Counted from the first letter of the stretch, positions 35,356 through 46,245 are shown. The stretch: 64,000 nucleotides of DNA from Legionella beliardensis (GCF_900452395.1 NZ_UGNV01000001.1:1761501-1825500); one strand, 5' to 3'. Numbers and translations: made by a program. The notes: a model not told the origin generated them from the letters alone.

Positions 35356-37008
35356 TTAACTCATTTTTCCCCAGGTATCTTTCAAGTCAACCACCCGATG
35401 AAAAGCCGTGACCTTTTCTTCTTCACAAGTATGAACACCATAGTAACCTAACCGCTCAAATTGAAACACGTCCCCTAACGGCTGTTTAGCTAAAGAAGGT
35501 TCGCATAAAGCCTGTTGTACAGTTAATGAATTTGGATTTAAAAACTGTAAAAAATCCTCTTCACGTGCTGGGTTTGGATCAGTAAATAACCTGTCATACT
35601 GATACACAGTCACTGGATGAGCATACTTACACGATACCCAATGAATCACACCCTTAACTTTTCGGCCTTCAGGGTTTTTACCTAACGTATCAGGGTCATA
35701 AGTACAATGAATTTCTTTTATTTCACCATTACTGTCATGAATGACTTCGTTACAGCGAATCACATAAGCATGTCTTAAGCGTACCTCAGTCCCAGGCGAT
35801 AAACGGAAATAACCTTTAGGTGGATTTTCCATAAAATCGCTTTTTTCGATATAAATTTCACGAGTAAAAGGCAATACTCTACTGCCTGCCTCAGGATTAT
35901 TTTGTTGATAGGCTGCCTCAATCTCTTGGGTTTCTTCTGAGAAGTTATCAATGATAATTTTAATTGGATCAAGCACACATAAAGCACGTTTAGCTGTTCT
36001 ATTTAACTCATCGCGCACACATGCTTCTAAAATGGACATATCGATGACCGAATCACTTCGCGATAACCCTATTTCCTCGCAAAATTGGCGAATTGCCGCT
36101 GCAGGATAGCCTCGTTGCCGCATGCCTCTTAATGTAGGCAGACGTGGGTCATCCCAACCAGTCACTATTTTTTGCTCAACTAACTGTCTTAGTTTGCGTT
36201 TACTAGTTACTGTGTGAGATAAATTAAGGCGAGCAAATTCAGTTTGTACAGGCCTTGCAGGTACTGGTAGATTTTCAATAAGCCAATCATATAAAGGCCT
36301 ATGATCTTGAAACTCGAGGGTGCAAAGAGAATGCGTTATTTTTTCTAGGGCATCAGAGATGGGATGTGCATAGTCATACATAGGGTAAATACACCAATCA
36401 TTACCCGTTCGTTGGTGATGAGCATGGCGAATACGGTATAAAACCGGATCACGCATATTCACATTACCTGATTGCATATCAATTCGAGCACGTAAAACGT
36501 GCGTGCCATCAGGAAACTCACCTGCTTTCATGCGCGCAAATAAACTTAAGTTTTCATCAATGCTGCGATTACGATAAGGACTTTCCTTGCCAGGCTCCTG
36601 TAGTGTCCCGCGATAGGCACGTATTTCCTCCATGCTTAAACTATCTACATAAGCTTTACCCGATATGATTAAATAAACGGCGTAATCATAAAGCTGTTGA
36701 TAATAATCAGACGAATGGGTGATTTCTTTCCATTCAAAACCAAGCCATTTAACATCATCAATAATAGCCCGGACATACTCTTCTTCTTCTTTAATTGGAT
36801 TGGTATCGTCAAAACGTAAATAACAGCACCCTTTAAACTCTTCTGCAATGCCAAAATTTAAACAAATAGACTTGGCATGTCCTACATGTAAATAGCCATT
36901 AGGCTCTGGTGGAAAGCGTGTTACGATTGCCTTGTGTTTTCCAGTGGCTAAATCATCTGTAATAAGTTGGCGAATAAAATGCGTACGTTTTTCATTAATT
37001 TCTGTCAT
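35356..37008 (-). CDS. glnS: Glutaminyl-tRNA synthetase
   Basis: Class I synthetase for tRNA-Gln. The HIGH-type motif is in PPEPNGYLHVGHAKS near residue 33. The KMSKS-type loop reads VTSKRKLRQLVE, with Thr where the usual VMSKRK has Met, a mild variant. The anticodon-binding barrels are complete and the length of 550 residues is standard. It starts 3 bases after trpA, so it appears to be co-transcribed with the tryptophan genes. Confidence 0.97.
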   Translation of the reverse strand: MTEINEKRTHFIRQLITDDLATGKHKAIVTRFPPEPNGYLHVGHAKSICLNFGIAEEFKGCCYLRFDDTNPIKEEEEYVRAIIDDVKWLGFEWKEITHSSDYYQQLYDYAVYLIISGKAYVDSLSMEEIRAYRGTLQEPGKESPYRNRSIDENLSLFARMKAGEFPDGTHVLRARIDMQSGNVNMRDPVLYRIRHAHHQRTGNDWCIYPMYDYAHPISDALEKITHSLCTLEFQDHRPLYDWLIENLPVPARPVQTEFARLNLSHTVTSKRKLRQLVEQKIVTGWDDPRLPTLRGMRQRGYPAAAIRQFCEEIGLSRSDSVIDMSILEACVRDELNRTAKRALCVLDPIKIIIDNFSEETQEIEAAYQQNNPEAGSRVLPFTREIYIEKSDFMENPPKGYFRLSPGTEVRLRHAYVIRCNEVIHDSNGEIKEIHCTYDPDTLGKNPEGRKVKGVIHWVSCKYAHPVTVYQYDRLFTDPNPAREEDFLQFLNPNSLTVQQALCEPSLAKQPLGDVFQFERLGYYGVHTCEEEKVTAFHRVVDLKDTWGKMS

Positions 37009-37011
37009 AAT

Positions 37012-37821
37012 CTACTCAATATTATCTATAGCTTGTCGCATTTCTTGTATTAAAGAGGCACCTGCGGCAAAAATATCTTGCGTGACTTCATAAGCTTCTA
37101 TAATCTGCTGAATTAAAGCTGCACCTACAATAACACCATCAGCAAACTTTGCAACCTCTGCTGCAACAGTAGCGGTTTTAATGCCAAATCCTACCATAAG
37201 GGGTAATTTAGTTTGTTCTTTTCTTTGCTGGTAGAGCATTTTAACATTATTTAAATCAAAGGTATTAGAACCAGTGACACCTTTTAAAGAAACATAATAT
37301 AAATAGCCGTTACCATAATGGTTGATTAATGCCATACGCTCTAAAGTGGTTGTAGGCGAGCAAAGATAAATATTACATAAGCTATAAGATTTCCAAATGG
37401 CTGCTACCTCATCACTTTCTTCAGGTGGTAAATCAACTAAAATGGTACCATCAACACCTGCTTCCTGCGCCTGCTTGGCAAAACGTTCGTAACCATAGAA
37501 TTCGATAGGGTTAGTATAACCCATCAGGACAATCGGCGTATTAACATCTTTCTTGCGAAAATCCCGCACCATGTTTAATACATCCATGCATGTGATATTG
37601 TGATGTAAGGCGCGTTCCATAGCGGCCTGAATAACCGGCCCTTCTGCCATGGGATCAGAAAAAGGAATGCCTATTTCTAAAATATCTGCGCCAGCATCTA
37701 CGAGCGCATGCATTAATTGCACAGTTGCTTCAGGGTATGGATCACCAGCAGTTAAATAAGGGCTTAACATTTTTCTCTTGCCTGCTTGCAAGGCTGATAG
37801 TGTTTTTACAATTCGATTCAT
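37012..37821 (-). CDS. trpA: Tryptophan synthase alpha chain
   Basis: Cleaves indole-3-glycerol phosphate and passes indole to TrpB. ADILEIGIPFSDPMAEGPVI carries the catalytic Glu and Asp. The start at 37821 (MNRIVKTL) has GGAG 7 bases upstream and matches the family N-terminus, so the longer frame to 37842 is not favoured. It sits 27 bases after trpB in the trpF-trpB-trpA run. Confidence 0.96.
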   Translation of the reverse strand: MNRIVKTLSALQAGKRKMLSPYLTAGDPYPEATVQLMHALVDAGADILEIGIPFSDPMAEGPVIQAAMERALHHNITCMDVLNMVRDFRKKDVNTPIVLMGYTNPIEFYGYERFAKQAQEAGVDGTILVDLPPEESDEVAAIWKSYSLCNIYLCSPTTTLERMALINHYGNGYLYYVSLKGVTGSNTFDLNNVKMLYQQRKEQTKLPLMVGFGIKTATVAAEVAKFADGVIVGAALIQQIIEAYEVTQDIFAAGASLIQEMRQAIDNIE

Positions 37822-37848
37822 TTTAACTCCAAATACCTTCAAGCAAGC

Positions 37849-39045
37849 TTAAATAGTTAAGCCATCAATACTTGCTACGGTATGTATATCTTTATCGCCA
37901 CGGCCTGATAAATTAACGATAATGCGTTGATTAGGCGTCATCGTTGTAGCTAACTTCATGGCGTAAGCAACCGCATGACTTGATTCAAGAGCAGGCATGA
38001 TCCCTTCAACTTTTGTTAAAATACGAAACGCGTCTAGTGCTTCATCATCATTGATTGCCACATACTCGACACGCCCTGTGTCTTTTAAATGAGCGTGCTC
38101 TGGGCCAACACCTGGGTAATCAAGCCCAGCAGACACAGAATGGGTATCTTTTACTTGGCCAAACTCATCACATAGTAAATAAGTACGATTTCCATGCAAA
38201 ACACCTGGTTTGCCAGCAATTAAAGAAGCTGCGTGTTGTCCTGTTTCAATGCCTTTACCGCCTGCCTCAACGCCATATATTTTCACTGTTTCATCCTGTA
38301 AAAAAGGATAAAACAAACCAATAGCATTTGAACCACCACCTACACAAGCCACAAGCGCATCAGGCAAGCAACCTTCTTTTTCTAAGAGCTGTTGGCGGGC
38401 TTCTTGACCAATAATTGCTTGGAAGTCTCTAACCATTTGCGGATAAGGGTGCGGGCCTGCCACTGTACCAATAATATAATAAGTATTATCAATATGACTG
38501 ACCCAATCACGCATTGCTTCATTTAAAGCATCTTTTAAGGTTTGAGAACCTGCTGTAACCGGGACAACTTGAGCGCCTAATAATTTCATGCGATAGACAT
38601 TGCTCGCTTGGCGTTTAATATCTTCAGCACCCATATAAACTACGCACTCTAAGCCAAGTTTTGCCGAGACAGTGGCTGTTGCTACCCCATGTTGACCGGC
38701 ACCTGTTTCAGCAATGATGCGGGTTTTACCCATTCGTTTAGCCAGTAGGGCTTGGCCTACGGCATTATTTATTTTATGGGCACCGGTATGATTTAAATCT
38801 TCTCTTTTTAAATAAATTTTACCGCCCTTTGCCAACTCGGTTAAACGTTTAGCAAAATACAAGGGAGATGGGCGACCTACATAATCCTTTAATTCTTCCC
38901 TTAATTCATTTAAAAAATTCTCATTGGTTCGATAAGTGTTATAGGCTGCTTGTAACTCTTGCAGCGCATGCATTAAGGTATCGGCAACGAATATGCCACC
39001 ATAGGGGCCAAAGTGACCTTTATTATCAGGAAGTTCTTTACTCAT
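37849..39045 (-). CDS. trpB: Tryptophan synthase beta chain
   Basis: PLP enzyme joining indole and serine to tryptophan. The PLP lysine is in [11 protein letters not shown] and the phosphate-binding Gly loop is [10 protein letters not shown]. The 398 residues are typical. It overlaps the end of trpF by 8 bases, so the two are coupled. Confidence 0.98.
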   Translation of the reverse strand: MSKELPDNKGHFGPYGGIFVADTLMHALQELQAAYNTYRTNENFLNELREELKDYVGRPSPLYFAKRLTELAKGGKIYLKREDLNHTGAHKINNAVGQALLAKRMGKTRIIAETGAGQHGVATATVSAKLGLECVVYMGAEDIKRQASNVYRMKLLGAQVVPVTAGSQTLKDALNEAMRDWVSHIDNTYYIIGTVAGPHPYPQMVRDFQAIIGQEARQQLLEKEGCLPDALVACVGGGSNAIGLFYPFLQDETVKIYGVEAGGKGIETGQHAASLIAGKPGVLHGNRTYLLCDEFGQVKDTHSVSAGLDYPGVGPEHAHLKDTGRVEYVAINDDEALDAFRILTKVEGIMPALESSHAVAYAMKLATTMTPNQRIIVNLSGRGDKDIHTVASIDGLTI

Positions 39046-39670
39046 AATTTTCTCTTAATGCCTTAACAAATTGAATCATTTTATTATGATCTTTTATTCC
39101 TGGCGACTGCTCAATGCCACTACAAACATCCACAGCAGCCGGCTTAACTGCCGCAACGGCGTGACTAATATTAGCTGCAGCTAAACCACCAGCCAAGATA
39201 AGGGGTTTCGGGCTTTGCGTAGGAATGTCATCCCAGTTAAATGTTTTACCGGTACCACCATATAGACCTTGAGCAGGTGTATCTAATAAGAAAGCTGATG
39301 CATCTGGGTATAAGCTCATTGTTTGCTTAATCTCAATAGCGCTAGTCGCTCTGATCATTTTAATATAAGGTAGGTGAAATTGATTACAAAACGCTGCTGT
39401 TTCATCACCATGGAATTGTAACCATTGAATCGGTAATTCTTGCACAATCTGCTGAACACCCGCTAACGTTGGATTAACCACTACCGCAACCGTTGCCATA
39501 AATAAAGGTACATCGACAAGAAGTTGTTTCGCCTTTTCAATGGATACCGCACGCTTACTACCTGGATAAAAGATTAAACCAATCGCATCAATACCTAATG
39601 CTATAGCATAATCTATATCTTCTCGCCGTGTCATACCACACATTTTAATTCGGACTTTGTTACTTCTCAT
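39038..39670 (-). CDS. trpF: Phosphoribosylanthranilate isomerase
   Basis: Third step of tryptophan synthesis from anthranilate. The catalytic Cys is in [12 protein letters not shown] and the general-acid Asp in [21 protein letters not shown] is the phosphate-binding loop. The length of 210 residues is normal for a monofunctional TrpF. It directly follows truA with no gap. Confidence 0.96.
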   Translation of the reverse strand: MRSNKVRIKMCGMTRREDIDYAIALGIDAIGLIFYPGSKRAVSIEKAKQLLVDVPLFMATVAVVVNPTLAGVQQIVQELPIQWLQFHGDETAAFCNQFHLPYIKMIRATSAIEIKQTMSLYPDASAFLLDTPAQGLYGGTGKTFNWDDIPTQSPKPLILAGGLAAANISHAVAAVKPAAVDVCSGIEQSPGIKDHNKMIQFVKALRENYE

Positions 39671-40465
39671 TTAGCGCTCTGAAAAAAATAAGGGACCAGA
39701 TGTTGTCGTTATAATACCAAATTCTTTTGGATAAACCACATTGACTAAATAAAGGCCATATGGCGGTGCAGTTTCCGCCCCTAAACGTCTATCAGTCGCT
39801 TTTAATACCTCATCTACCCACTGACTTGGTTTTTTACCTGAGCCTACAGCAATTAGTACGCCTGCGATATTTCTTACCATATGATGTAAAAAAGCATTAG
39901 CGGTAATATCAATAATGACTAAATCACCCTGACGCATTACCTGTACCTGATGAATATTGCGCATAGGCGTATTAGATTGACACTCTACTGAGCGAAAAGA
40001 GGTGAAATCATTTTCGCCAAGTAAATATTGACTTGCTTCATGCATATGGCGATGATTTAACTGGCGATACTGCCAAGTCACATTACCACGCAATAAAGCA
40101 GGTCGGATGGCTGAATTATAAATGATATAACGATATTGGCGCGATAAAGCGGAATAACGGGCATGGAAATGATTAGGCATTTCCTTACCCCATCTAACAC
40201 ATACATCTTTAGGTAAATAAGAATTAGCCCCTTGAATCCAAGCACGAATCGAGCGTTCCTTGTCACAATCAAAATGAATAATCTGGTTAGTAGCATGTAC
40301 ACCCGTATCTGTTCTACCAGCGCAAATGACAGTTATTTTACTATCTGCAACACGGCTAAGTGCTGTTTCAATAACTTGTTGAACGGTATGTAAACCTGCT
40401 TGCGCCTGCCAACCATGGTACTGGCTTCCATCGTATTCAACCCCTAAGGCAATACGCATACGCAT
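39671..40465 (-). CDS. truA: tRNA pseudouridine synthase A
   Basis: Makes pseudouridine at positions 38-40 of the tRNA anticodon arm. The catalytic Asp is in CAGRTDTGVHA (about residues 50-60), and FLHHMVRNIAG is the second conserved block. The 264 residues are standard. The start may be either of two closely spaced ATGs (40465, 40459). The fimV-truA-trpF order is common in gammaproteobacteria. Confidence 0.96.
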   Translation of the reverse strand: MRMRIALGVEYDGSQYHGWQAQAGLHTVQQVIETALSRVADSKITVICAGRTDTGVHATNQIIHFDCDKERSIRAWIQGANSYLPKDVCVRWGKEMPNHFHARYSALSRQYRYIIYNSAIRPALLRGNVTWQYRQLNHRHMHEASQYLLGENDFTSFRSVECQSNTPMRNIHQVQVMRQGDLVIIDITANAFLHHMVRNIAGVLIAVGSGKKPSQWVDEVLKATDRRLGAETAPPYGLYLVNVVYPKEFGIITTTSGPLFFSER

Positions 40466-40560
40466 TTCCTAATAAAAATGGCCAATGTATACCACCATAA
40501 TTTGTTTGTCTAGGGAATAAGGGCTAACAATCAGTAATTTGCCGATTTCTACTGATAGTA

Positions 40561-43026
40561 TTATTTATCATTTAAATCTTGCAATAGTTTCTGTGCTTCT
40601 TCTTTTTGCGCCTCATTACCAAACTCAATAACTTCTTGCAAAGATTGCTCGGCTGACTCAAAATCTTCCATGCTGATATATGTTTTAGCTAACGATAACA
40701 GAGTATCTAACGCAGCACTACTTTTAACCAATTGTTCCTCTTGGGAGGTATTACTTTGCTCTTCTGATGATTGTGCTGTTTTTACACCATCAGAAGCAAC
40801 ATTTGTATTTAAATTAGCTTGCTCTTCATTTTCTTTATCAGGCTGACCAAGTCCTAGGTCTAAGGTACTTAAGTCAGGATCACTCCCTTGTTCTACTTGC
40901 CCTGTTTGTTGACCTTCACTACCCTCTGGCTCAGCTAACGTTGCATCACTTGCAGTTAAACCAGGTAACTTATCACCTTTTAATTGGTCATCTAAGTCAA
41001 AATTAAGAGCCATGTCATCCTGCGGCATATCTGATTTAGGAGTTGGTATAATTAACTTGTCCAAACCGGGTTCAAAATTTAGGGTATGATTATCGGCTAT
41101 ATCCTGCGTCTGTTTAAAATCAGATTTGTCAGACGTCTCGCTTGGAGTATCTAGATTATTAATATTCTTATTGCCTAAGTCATCTTTTTCTACTTCTGAA
41201 TTAGCCCGAGCAGGTACAGTCACTTCATTAAAATCAGCGGGCTTCTCTTGATTTTCTTTACGATTATCCATTGTCTTATTAACGTTTGATGACAAATCAT
41301 CTTCCCTCTCTGCAATCACTGGCTCTGTTTGCTCATTATTTTCAGCGGATTTATCAATACCCACTTGTTTACTTTCAGAAATATTATCGTCATTTAACTC
41401 ATCTCTACTCTTTTCTACAAGCTTTGTTTCCTCTTGAGCATCCTGGCTCTCACTAGGCTTAGCCAGATTAACTCCCATTACTTGTGGCGTTAGGGGCTCC
41501 ATTTTATCTGTTGTTTCTGACGATTCATTCATTTCACTAGCAATCGTATGAGCAGGTACATCATTTACTGTTGCTACAGACTTTGTTTCTGCCTGAGCTT
41601 GAGAATCTTCTAAGTAATTTGTTGCAACTACAGGCGTTATATTCTCTCCTTCTATGTCTTCAACTTCATAATATCTTTGCCTTAACCAAAACCAATAAAG
41701 TAATCCATAGGCAATCACAATTGCTGTGCCACCAATTATTAACCAATAAAGCCAAGAAGTGGAGTTTTCTTGCGGCTTTAATGCCTGCGCCTGCGATTGA
41801 ATACCTGGTCGCTGCTGAATAATCACTTTAAGCTGCTCTTGTAGACGGGTAATTTCCTGCTGCTGTTTGTTAATTTGCTGCTGTAGCTGCGTATTCGCTG
41901 CCTTTAGTTTATTCATTTGTTCTTTCATTAATGAATTTTCAGTACGTACTGAATCAATAGCAGCTAATGTCACGCCAAGCTCTGCCCTTATATTGGCATC
42001 ATCTTTTTGCGCGTTAAGATTACTCACTTGATTTTTGGTAAAAGGCGTTACCGTAATTGCTGGGTTTAAAAAGACTTCAGGTACCGGTAGCGATGTCGTT
42101 GCGTTAGATGTGGGTTTCTCTAAACTAAATTTTGGAATTGATGCAATTTTTGAAACATAATAAGTTGTGTCAATTTTATTAAACTGGGTCGTCCCAGGAA
42201 CTGCATCAATATAAGGTGGCAAAATGACATGTTTAATTTCTTGTTTATTTTTCCAAGCAGTGTCATGAGCAAGTACTTCTTCCTTGGCAAGTTTTGCTGG
42301 AATTTTTGCTATTTCATCGTTTGTAGGTATCCTAAGGCGTTCACCTACTTTTAAACCATTTAAATTCCCTTGAGTAAATGCTTCTGAGTTAGTACCTACA
42401 ATAGCAAGAATGACCTGTTGCAGGGTCGTCTCAGAGGTTATATAGCGCTGCGCAATTTGCCAGATATCTTCATTAGCTACTGTTGGCCCATAAGTAAGCT
42501 CAGCTTTTGTAGGCTTTAAGCTACCTTGGATATGTTGGTATACCGGTTTATCAACGACGCCGGGTTTATCCAGGCTAACCTTATTAACATTTAGGTGCTT
42601 AATTTCTGTAACTGACGTTACTTTTTTCAATTGATAGCCAGGAGGGTCTAGTAAGATGGTATAAGCGCGGTAAATCTGACCTTGAGGCCATGCTAAATCC
42701 ACAACAATTTGGAGATAAGGCTCCGATATCCTTTCTGTTGAGGTAATACTAATAACCGGCTGACCTTGCGCGTTTTTTGTAATACTAAATTTTAGAAAAG
42801 ACAATATTTCACTTTGTTGCAGCCCGATACGCTTATAATCTTCCATGGACGCTAAATTTGCTTTTATTGCCTCTAAAGAAATGCCCTCTGTATCCATAAT
42901 TGGAATCTCAGCATTAAAGGGCTGATTAAGAGATGAATGCAATCTTATATCACCCATTCCTAGAGCTAGCGCTGAAAAAGGTAACGATAGAGATAAAATT
43001 ACTGCATATAAACGATTAACTTTCAA
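40561..43026 (-). CDS. fimV: FimV-type inner-membrane peptidoglycan-binding protein
   Basis: Polar hub protein family that binds peptidoglycan and organises type IV pili and polarity. An 821-residue protein with: signal peptide (1-21); the FimV N-terminal domain (MGDIRLHSSLNQPFNAEI); a LysM-type segment (about 190-235); a coiled coil (about 355-400, Gln-rich); one membrane helix (about 425-445); a long acidic low-complexity cytoplasmic region; and the conserved C-terminal helical domain (LDTLLSLAKTYISMEDFESA). The start codon is TTG at 43026, with GGAG 6 bases upstream. Confidence 0.9.
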   Translation of the reverse strand: MKVNRLYAVILSLSLPFSALALGMGDIRLHSSLNQPFNAEIPIMDTEGISLEAIKANLASMEDYKRIGLQQSEILSFLKFSITKNAQGQPVISITSTERISEPYLQIVVDLAWPQGQIYRAYTILLDPPGYQLKKVTSVTEIKHLNVNKVSLDKPGVVDKPVYQHIQGSLKPTKAELTYGPTVANEDIWQIAQRYITSETTLQQVILAIVGTNSEAFTQGNLNGLKVGERLRIPTNDEIAKIPAKLAKEEVLAHDTAWKNKQEIKHVILPPYIDAVPGTTQFNKIDTTYYVSKIASIPKFSLEKPTSNATTSLPVPEVFLNPAITVTPFTKNQVSNLNAQKDDANIRAELGVTLAAIDSVRTENSLMKEQMNKLKAANTQLQQQINKQQQEITRLQEQLKVIIQQRPGIQSQAQALKPQENSTSWLYWLIIGGTAIVIAYGLLYWFWLRQRYYEVEDIEGENITPVVATNYLEDSQAQAETKSVATVNDVPAHTIASEMNESSETTDKMEPLTPQVMGVNLAKPSESQDAQEETKLVEKSRDELNDDNISESKQVGIDKSAENNEQTEPVIAEREDDLSSNVNKTMDNRKENQEKPADFNEVTVPARANSEVEKDDLGNKNINNLDTPSETSDKSDFKQTQDIADNHTLNFEPGLDKLIIPTPKSDMPQDDMALNFDLDDQLKGDKLPGLTASDATLAEPEGSEGQQTGQVEQGSDPDLSTLDLGLGQPDKENEEQANLNTNVASDGVKTAQSSEEQSNTSQEEQLVKSSAALDTLLSLAKTYISMEDFESAEQSLQEVIEFGNEAQKEEAQKLLQDLNDK

Positions 43027-43164
43027 GCAGTGCTCCCTGCTGGCACTATTCCATTAGATGATAGAAAAATAACATCTAAACTCATGGTATTCAACAAGTT
43101 AACTAGAATTCCTGCGAAATAAATGGTTTAAAAAATTGCATCAAACAAGTTAGTATTCCATAAT

Positions 43165-43279
43165 TAGACCTCTTACATAACTTGCCTCTATGCGTGTGTA
43201 AAGTATTCGTATTCTAAAAAGCGGAGTTTAGAACACGGGCAACGCCGCAATTTTATAAAGAGGTAGGTTATAGGGTCTA
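43165..43279. repeat. MITE-like element with imperfect terminal inverted repeats
   Basis: About 115 bases bounded by TAGACCTCTTA on the left and GGGTCTA on the right. The left 25 bases and the reverse complement of the right end align with gaps (TAGACC ... CCTCT on both). A similar TAGACCTCTTAC occurs at about 59331. It has no coding capacity. It fills most of the fimV-folD divergent spacer. Confidence 0.4.
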
Positions 43280-43307
43280 CTCTCTTACTTGAATTAATTA
43301 GGCTAAT

Positions 43308-44162
43308 ATGACAGCAACTCTTTTAAATGGGAAACAGCTTGCATCACAATTAAGAGCGGCAGTCGCTCAAGAAATTTTAGCAATGAAAAACCAAAATATA
43401 CGACCGCCGTCTTTGGCAGTCATTTTAGTAGGTGATGACCCAGCATCAGAAATTTATGTGACTAATAAGAGGCGAGCTTGTGAAGAAGCAGGGATTACTT
43501 CTGTTGCGTTTAATCTTCCTGAACACACCAGTGAGAAAAAATTATTAGAATTAATTAAAGAGCTTAATGACAATCCCAATATTGACGGTATTCTCGTGCA
43601 ATTTCCTTTACCATCCGCCATTAATAGCGATCACATTATTGAATGTATTAAGCCCGCTAAAGATGTTGATGGTTTTCATCCCTACAATGTAGGGCGTTTA
43701 GCGCAACGAATCCCTTTACTTAGACCTTGTACTCCGCTAGGAATTATTCAATTACTTAATTTTTATAATATCCCATTACGAGGTAAAAATACGGTTGTGG
43801 TCGGCTCTTCTAATATTGTTGGTCGTCCCATGGCACTGGAGTTCTTATTAGCAGGCGCAACGGTCACTGTTTGTCACCGATTTACTAAAGATTTAGAACC
43901 GCATGTGAGGCTTGCAGACATCATTGTGGTAGCGACAGGTGTTTATGACTTAATTCATTACGACTGGCTAAATCAATCGCAAGTTGTGATTGATGTCGGA
44001 ATACATCGCTTAGAGAATGGTAAATTAAGAGGCGATGTTGACTTTGATAAAATCAGTCAACAGGTAGGATGGATTACGCCGGTACCAGGTGGGGTTGGTC
44101 CAATGACTATTGCAACACTATTACAAAATACTCTACAAGCGAGTAAGCTACAAAGAAACTAA
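43308..44162 (+). CDS. folD: Methylenetetrahydrofolate dehydrogenase / cyclohydrolase
   Basis: Bifunctional one-carbon enzyme converting methylene-THF to formyl-THF with NADP. Signatures: [20 protein letters not shown] with the catalytic Lys near residue 56, GILVQFPLP, the nucleotide loop [13 protein letters not shown] and the C-terminal [11 protein letters not shown]. The length of 284 residues is standard. The gene stands alone. Confidence 0.98.
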   Translation: MTATLLNGKQLASQLRAAVAQEILAMKNQNIRPPSLAVILVGDDPASEIYVTNKRRACEEAGITSVAFNLPEHTSEKKLLELIKELNDNPNIDGILVQFPLPSAINSDHIIECIKPAKDVDGFHPYNVGRLAQRIPLLRPCTPLGIIQLLNFYNIPLRGKNTVVVGSSNIVGRPMALEFLLAGATVTVCHRFTKDLEPHVRLADIIVVATGVYDLIHYDWLNQSQVVIDVGIHRLENGKLRGDVDFDKISQQVGWITPVPGGVGPMTIATLLQNTLQASKLQRN

Positions 44163-44179
44163 GCTTTTTAATTTTAGCT

Positions 44180-44206
44180 CCCGTCTAATGCTAAGCATTT
44201 AACGGG
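44180..44206. terminator. Hairpin between folD and the convergent small gene
   Basis: CCCGT and ACGGG enclose TAATGCTAAGCATTTA, which itself pairs TGCT/AGCA, making a bulged stem usable in both directions. It is placed 18 bases after the folD stop. Confidence 0.5.
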
Positions 44207-44217
44207 ATAACGTTCGT

Positions 44218-44418
44218 CTAACGCTCTAACTCATCCCAGTCAAAATCACCATCTAGCTCATCGATATCTTCACGTATGCGTTTACGCTCAAGCTTTTCTT
44301 CAAGCAGTTTGCGTACTTGCTTCTTATGAGCTAAATCTTCTTCCTCTTCTAGAGGAAAATCAGAAAACGATTGCGCATCATCATCCAATTCTCTCTCATA
44401 GTCTTTTGATAAGCCCAT
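44218..44418 (-). CDS. Small acidic helical protein, unknown function
   Basis: A 66-residue protein dominated by Glu, Asp, Lys and Arg, with a central helix HKKQVRKLLEEKLERKRI and an acidic tail DELDGDFDWDELE. It resembles the short PA3496-like proteins found beside housekeeping genes in gammaproteobacteria, but the match is loose. AGGAGGT lies upstream on the minus strand (complement at 44422-44428), so expression is credible. Confidence 0.7.
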   Translation of the reverse strand: MGLSKDYERELDDDAQSFSDFPLEEEEDLAHKKQVRKLLEEKLERKRIREDIDELDGDFDWDELER

Positions 44419-44598
44419 TATCTGACCTCCTATAATTAGGATTTATTTAAATTATAGTTTAATTTTCGTTCATATTGTCCATTGATTTGAAATTTAATAG
44501 TCCTAGTGAAATTACCTAATAAAGTGACTACAAAAAGCTCATGGATTAGGTCAGCATAACATCGTATACTGCGACAATTTTTAGCGGATAATACGCCT

Positions 44599-45423
44599 AT
44601 GCTCAGTTACCAACACGGCTATCATGCGGGAAATTTTGCGGATGTCGTTAAACATTTAACGCTTTGTCGTATCGTAAATTATATGATTCAGAAAGAAAAA
44701 CCGCTTTTTTACTTAGAGACGCATGCTGGCAGCGGGATTTATGATTTAAACGATAAAAAAGCCCAAAAAACAACTGAATTTAATACAGGCATTGCCCATC
44801 TTTGGGAACAGCGAAACAAATTACTACCCCTTTTTGATCCGTATATAAAGGTAATTAAATCAATGAACTTAGATAATAACCTACGTTATTACCCAGGTTC
44901 ACCCTATTTAGCCATAGCAAGCCTACGGCCACAAGACCGATTAATTTGTACCGAATTACATCCGCAAGAATTTAAACAATTAGCACAATTACCACGCCTG
45001 AAGAAACGTGTCTTTTTCAGCCATATGGACGGCATTCAAGCAATGCATTCATTACTGCCCCCGGCTGAACGCCGCGGTCTAATTTTTATAGATCCTGCCT
45101 ATGAAGTGAAAACAGAGTATAAAGACATTGCTAAAGCTGTAAATGCAGCATACCATAAGTTTGCAACAGGCGTTTATTGCATTTGGTATCCTATTCTAGA
45201 TAATCGCCTACATACGCAACTGGTTAGAAAGATTAAAGAAGATGGCCTAAAACAAGTATTGCGTATAGAATTTTTATTATCAAACACAAACCAGGATGGA
45301 ATGACAGGTTGTGGCCTATTAATTATCAATCCGCCGTTTAAGCTTGCAGAAGAAATAACAACTATTTTAGATTATTTAGTAACAGTTATTAATCCCGGAA
45401 AATCATTTTATTTCATTGAATAA
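44599..45423 (+). CDS. rlmJ: 23S rRNA (adenine-2030-N6)-methyltransferase RlmJ
   Basis: Methylates A2030 of 23S rRNA using S-adenosylmethionine. N-terminal LSYQHGYHAGNFADVVKH is diagnostic of the family; ETHAGSGIYDL is the cofactor loop, and the catalytic DPAY-type motif appears as FIDPAYEVK. The 274 residues are typical. Confidence 0.96.
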   Translation: MLSYQHGYHAGNFADVVKHLTLCRIVNYMIQKEKPLFYLETHAGSGIYDLNDKKAQKTTEFNTGIAHLWEQRNKLLPLFDPYIKVIKSMNLDNNLRYYPGSPYLAIASLRPQDRLICTELHPQEFKQLAQLPRLKKRVFFSHMDGIQAMHSLLPPAERRGLIFIDPAYEVKTEYKDIAKAVNAAYHKFATGVYCIWYPILDNRLHTQLVRKIKEDGLKQVLRIEFLLSNTNQDGMTGCGLLIINPPFKLAEEITTILDYLVTVINPGKSFYFIE

Positions 45424-45483
45424 AATGATATTTATTAGGGTCTGCCTTTAAATTGTAATTAAGAGCTTCTAAAAGGACTTACT

Positions 45484-46245
45484 GTGACTATTGTTCCGCT
45501 CAACGCCTTTCAAGATAATTATATTTGGCTACTTATTGATACCGCAGGCTCCGTAATCTGTGTTGATCCAGGTGATGCCCAACCTGTTATTGATTATTTG
45601 CAAAAAATGCAATTAACGCTTAAAGCCATTCTAATTACCCATCATCACTGGGATCATAGTGGGGGCGTGGTTGAGCTATACCAACACCATCCCAGAGCTA
45701 TGGTTTATGCGCCTGCTGACACTCGAATTCCGCTTATAACTCATACTGTACATGATAATGATTTAATTGACTTAAGCGCTTGGCATTTTCGTGTACTAAG
45801 CATTCCAGGGCATACCTCAAGTCACATTTGTTATTTTGAAACTAAACAGCAGTTATTATTTTGTGGAGATACTTTATTTTCTGCTGGCTGCGGGCGAGTT
45901 TTTGATGGCACTTACGAACAACTTTTAACGTCTTTAAATTTACTTAAAAATTTACCAGAGGATACGAAAGTGTATTGTGGCCATGAATACACGCGGCAAA
46001 ATTTACGTTTTGCCGCGACCGTTGAACCCAATAATTTAGCTATTCAAAAATACCAGCATGTACTCAATCAAGAACCTAATACTTGCTCTTTGCCTTCCAC
46101 GATTGCGCTTGAGAAACAAGTTAATCCTTTTTTGCGATTACATGAACCACACGTACAAAACTACGCCAAAATGCGTGGTTGCGAAGCAAAAGACGAGCTA
46201 TCTATATTTAAACAGATAAGAACAGACAAAGACAATTTCACTTAA
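45484..46245 (+). CDS. gloB: Hydroxyacylglutathione hydrolase (glyoxalase II)
   Basis: Metallo-beta-lactamase-fold enzyme that hydrolyses lactoylglutathione, the second step of methylglyoxal removal. The metal motif is THHHWDHSGG near residue 54, with further ligands in PGHTSSH, FCGDTLFSAG and CGHEYT. The start codon is GTG at 45484 with AAAGGA upstream. The 253 residues are full length. Confidence 0.96.
   Translation: MTIVPLNAFQDNYIWLLIDTAGSVICVDPGDAQPVIDYLQKMQLTLKAILITHHHWDHSGGVVELYQHHPRAMVYAPADTRIPLITHTVHDNDLIDLSAWHFRVLSIPGHTSSHICYFETKQQLLFCGDTLFSAGCGRVFDGTYEQLLTSLNLLKNLPEDTKVYCGHEYTRQNLRFAATVEPNNLAIQKYQHVLNQEPNTCSLPSTIALEKQVNPFLRLHEPHVQNYAKMRGCEAKDELSIFKQIRTDKDNFT

Noticed and set aside
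35775-36854. Short minus-strand frames within glnS
   Set aside because: They lie in alternate frames of glnS and lack start signals; shadows only.
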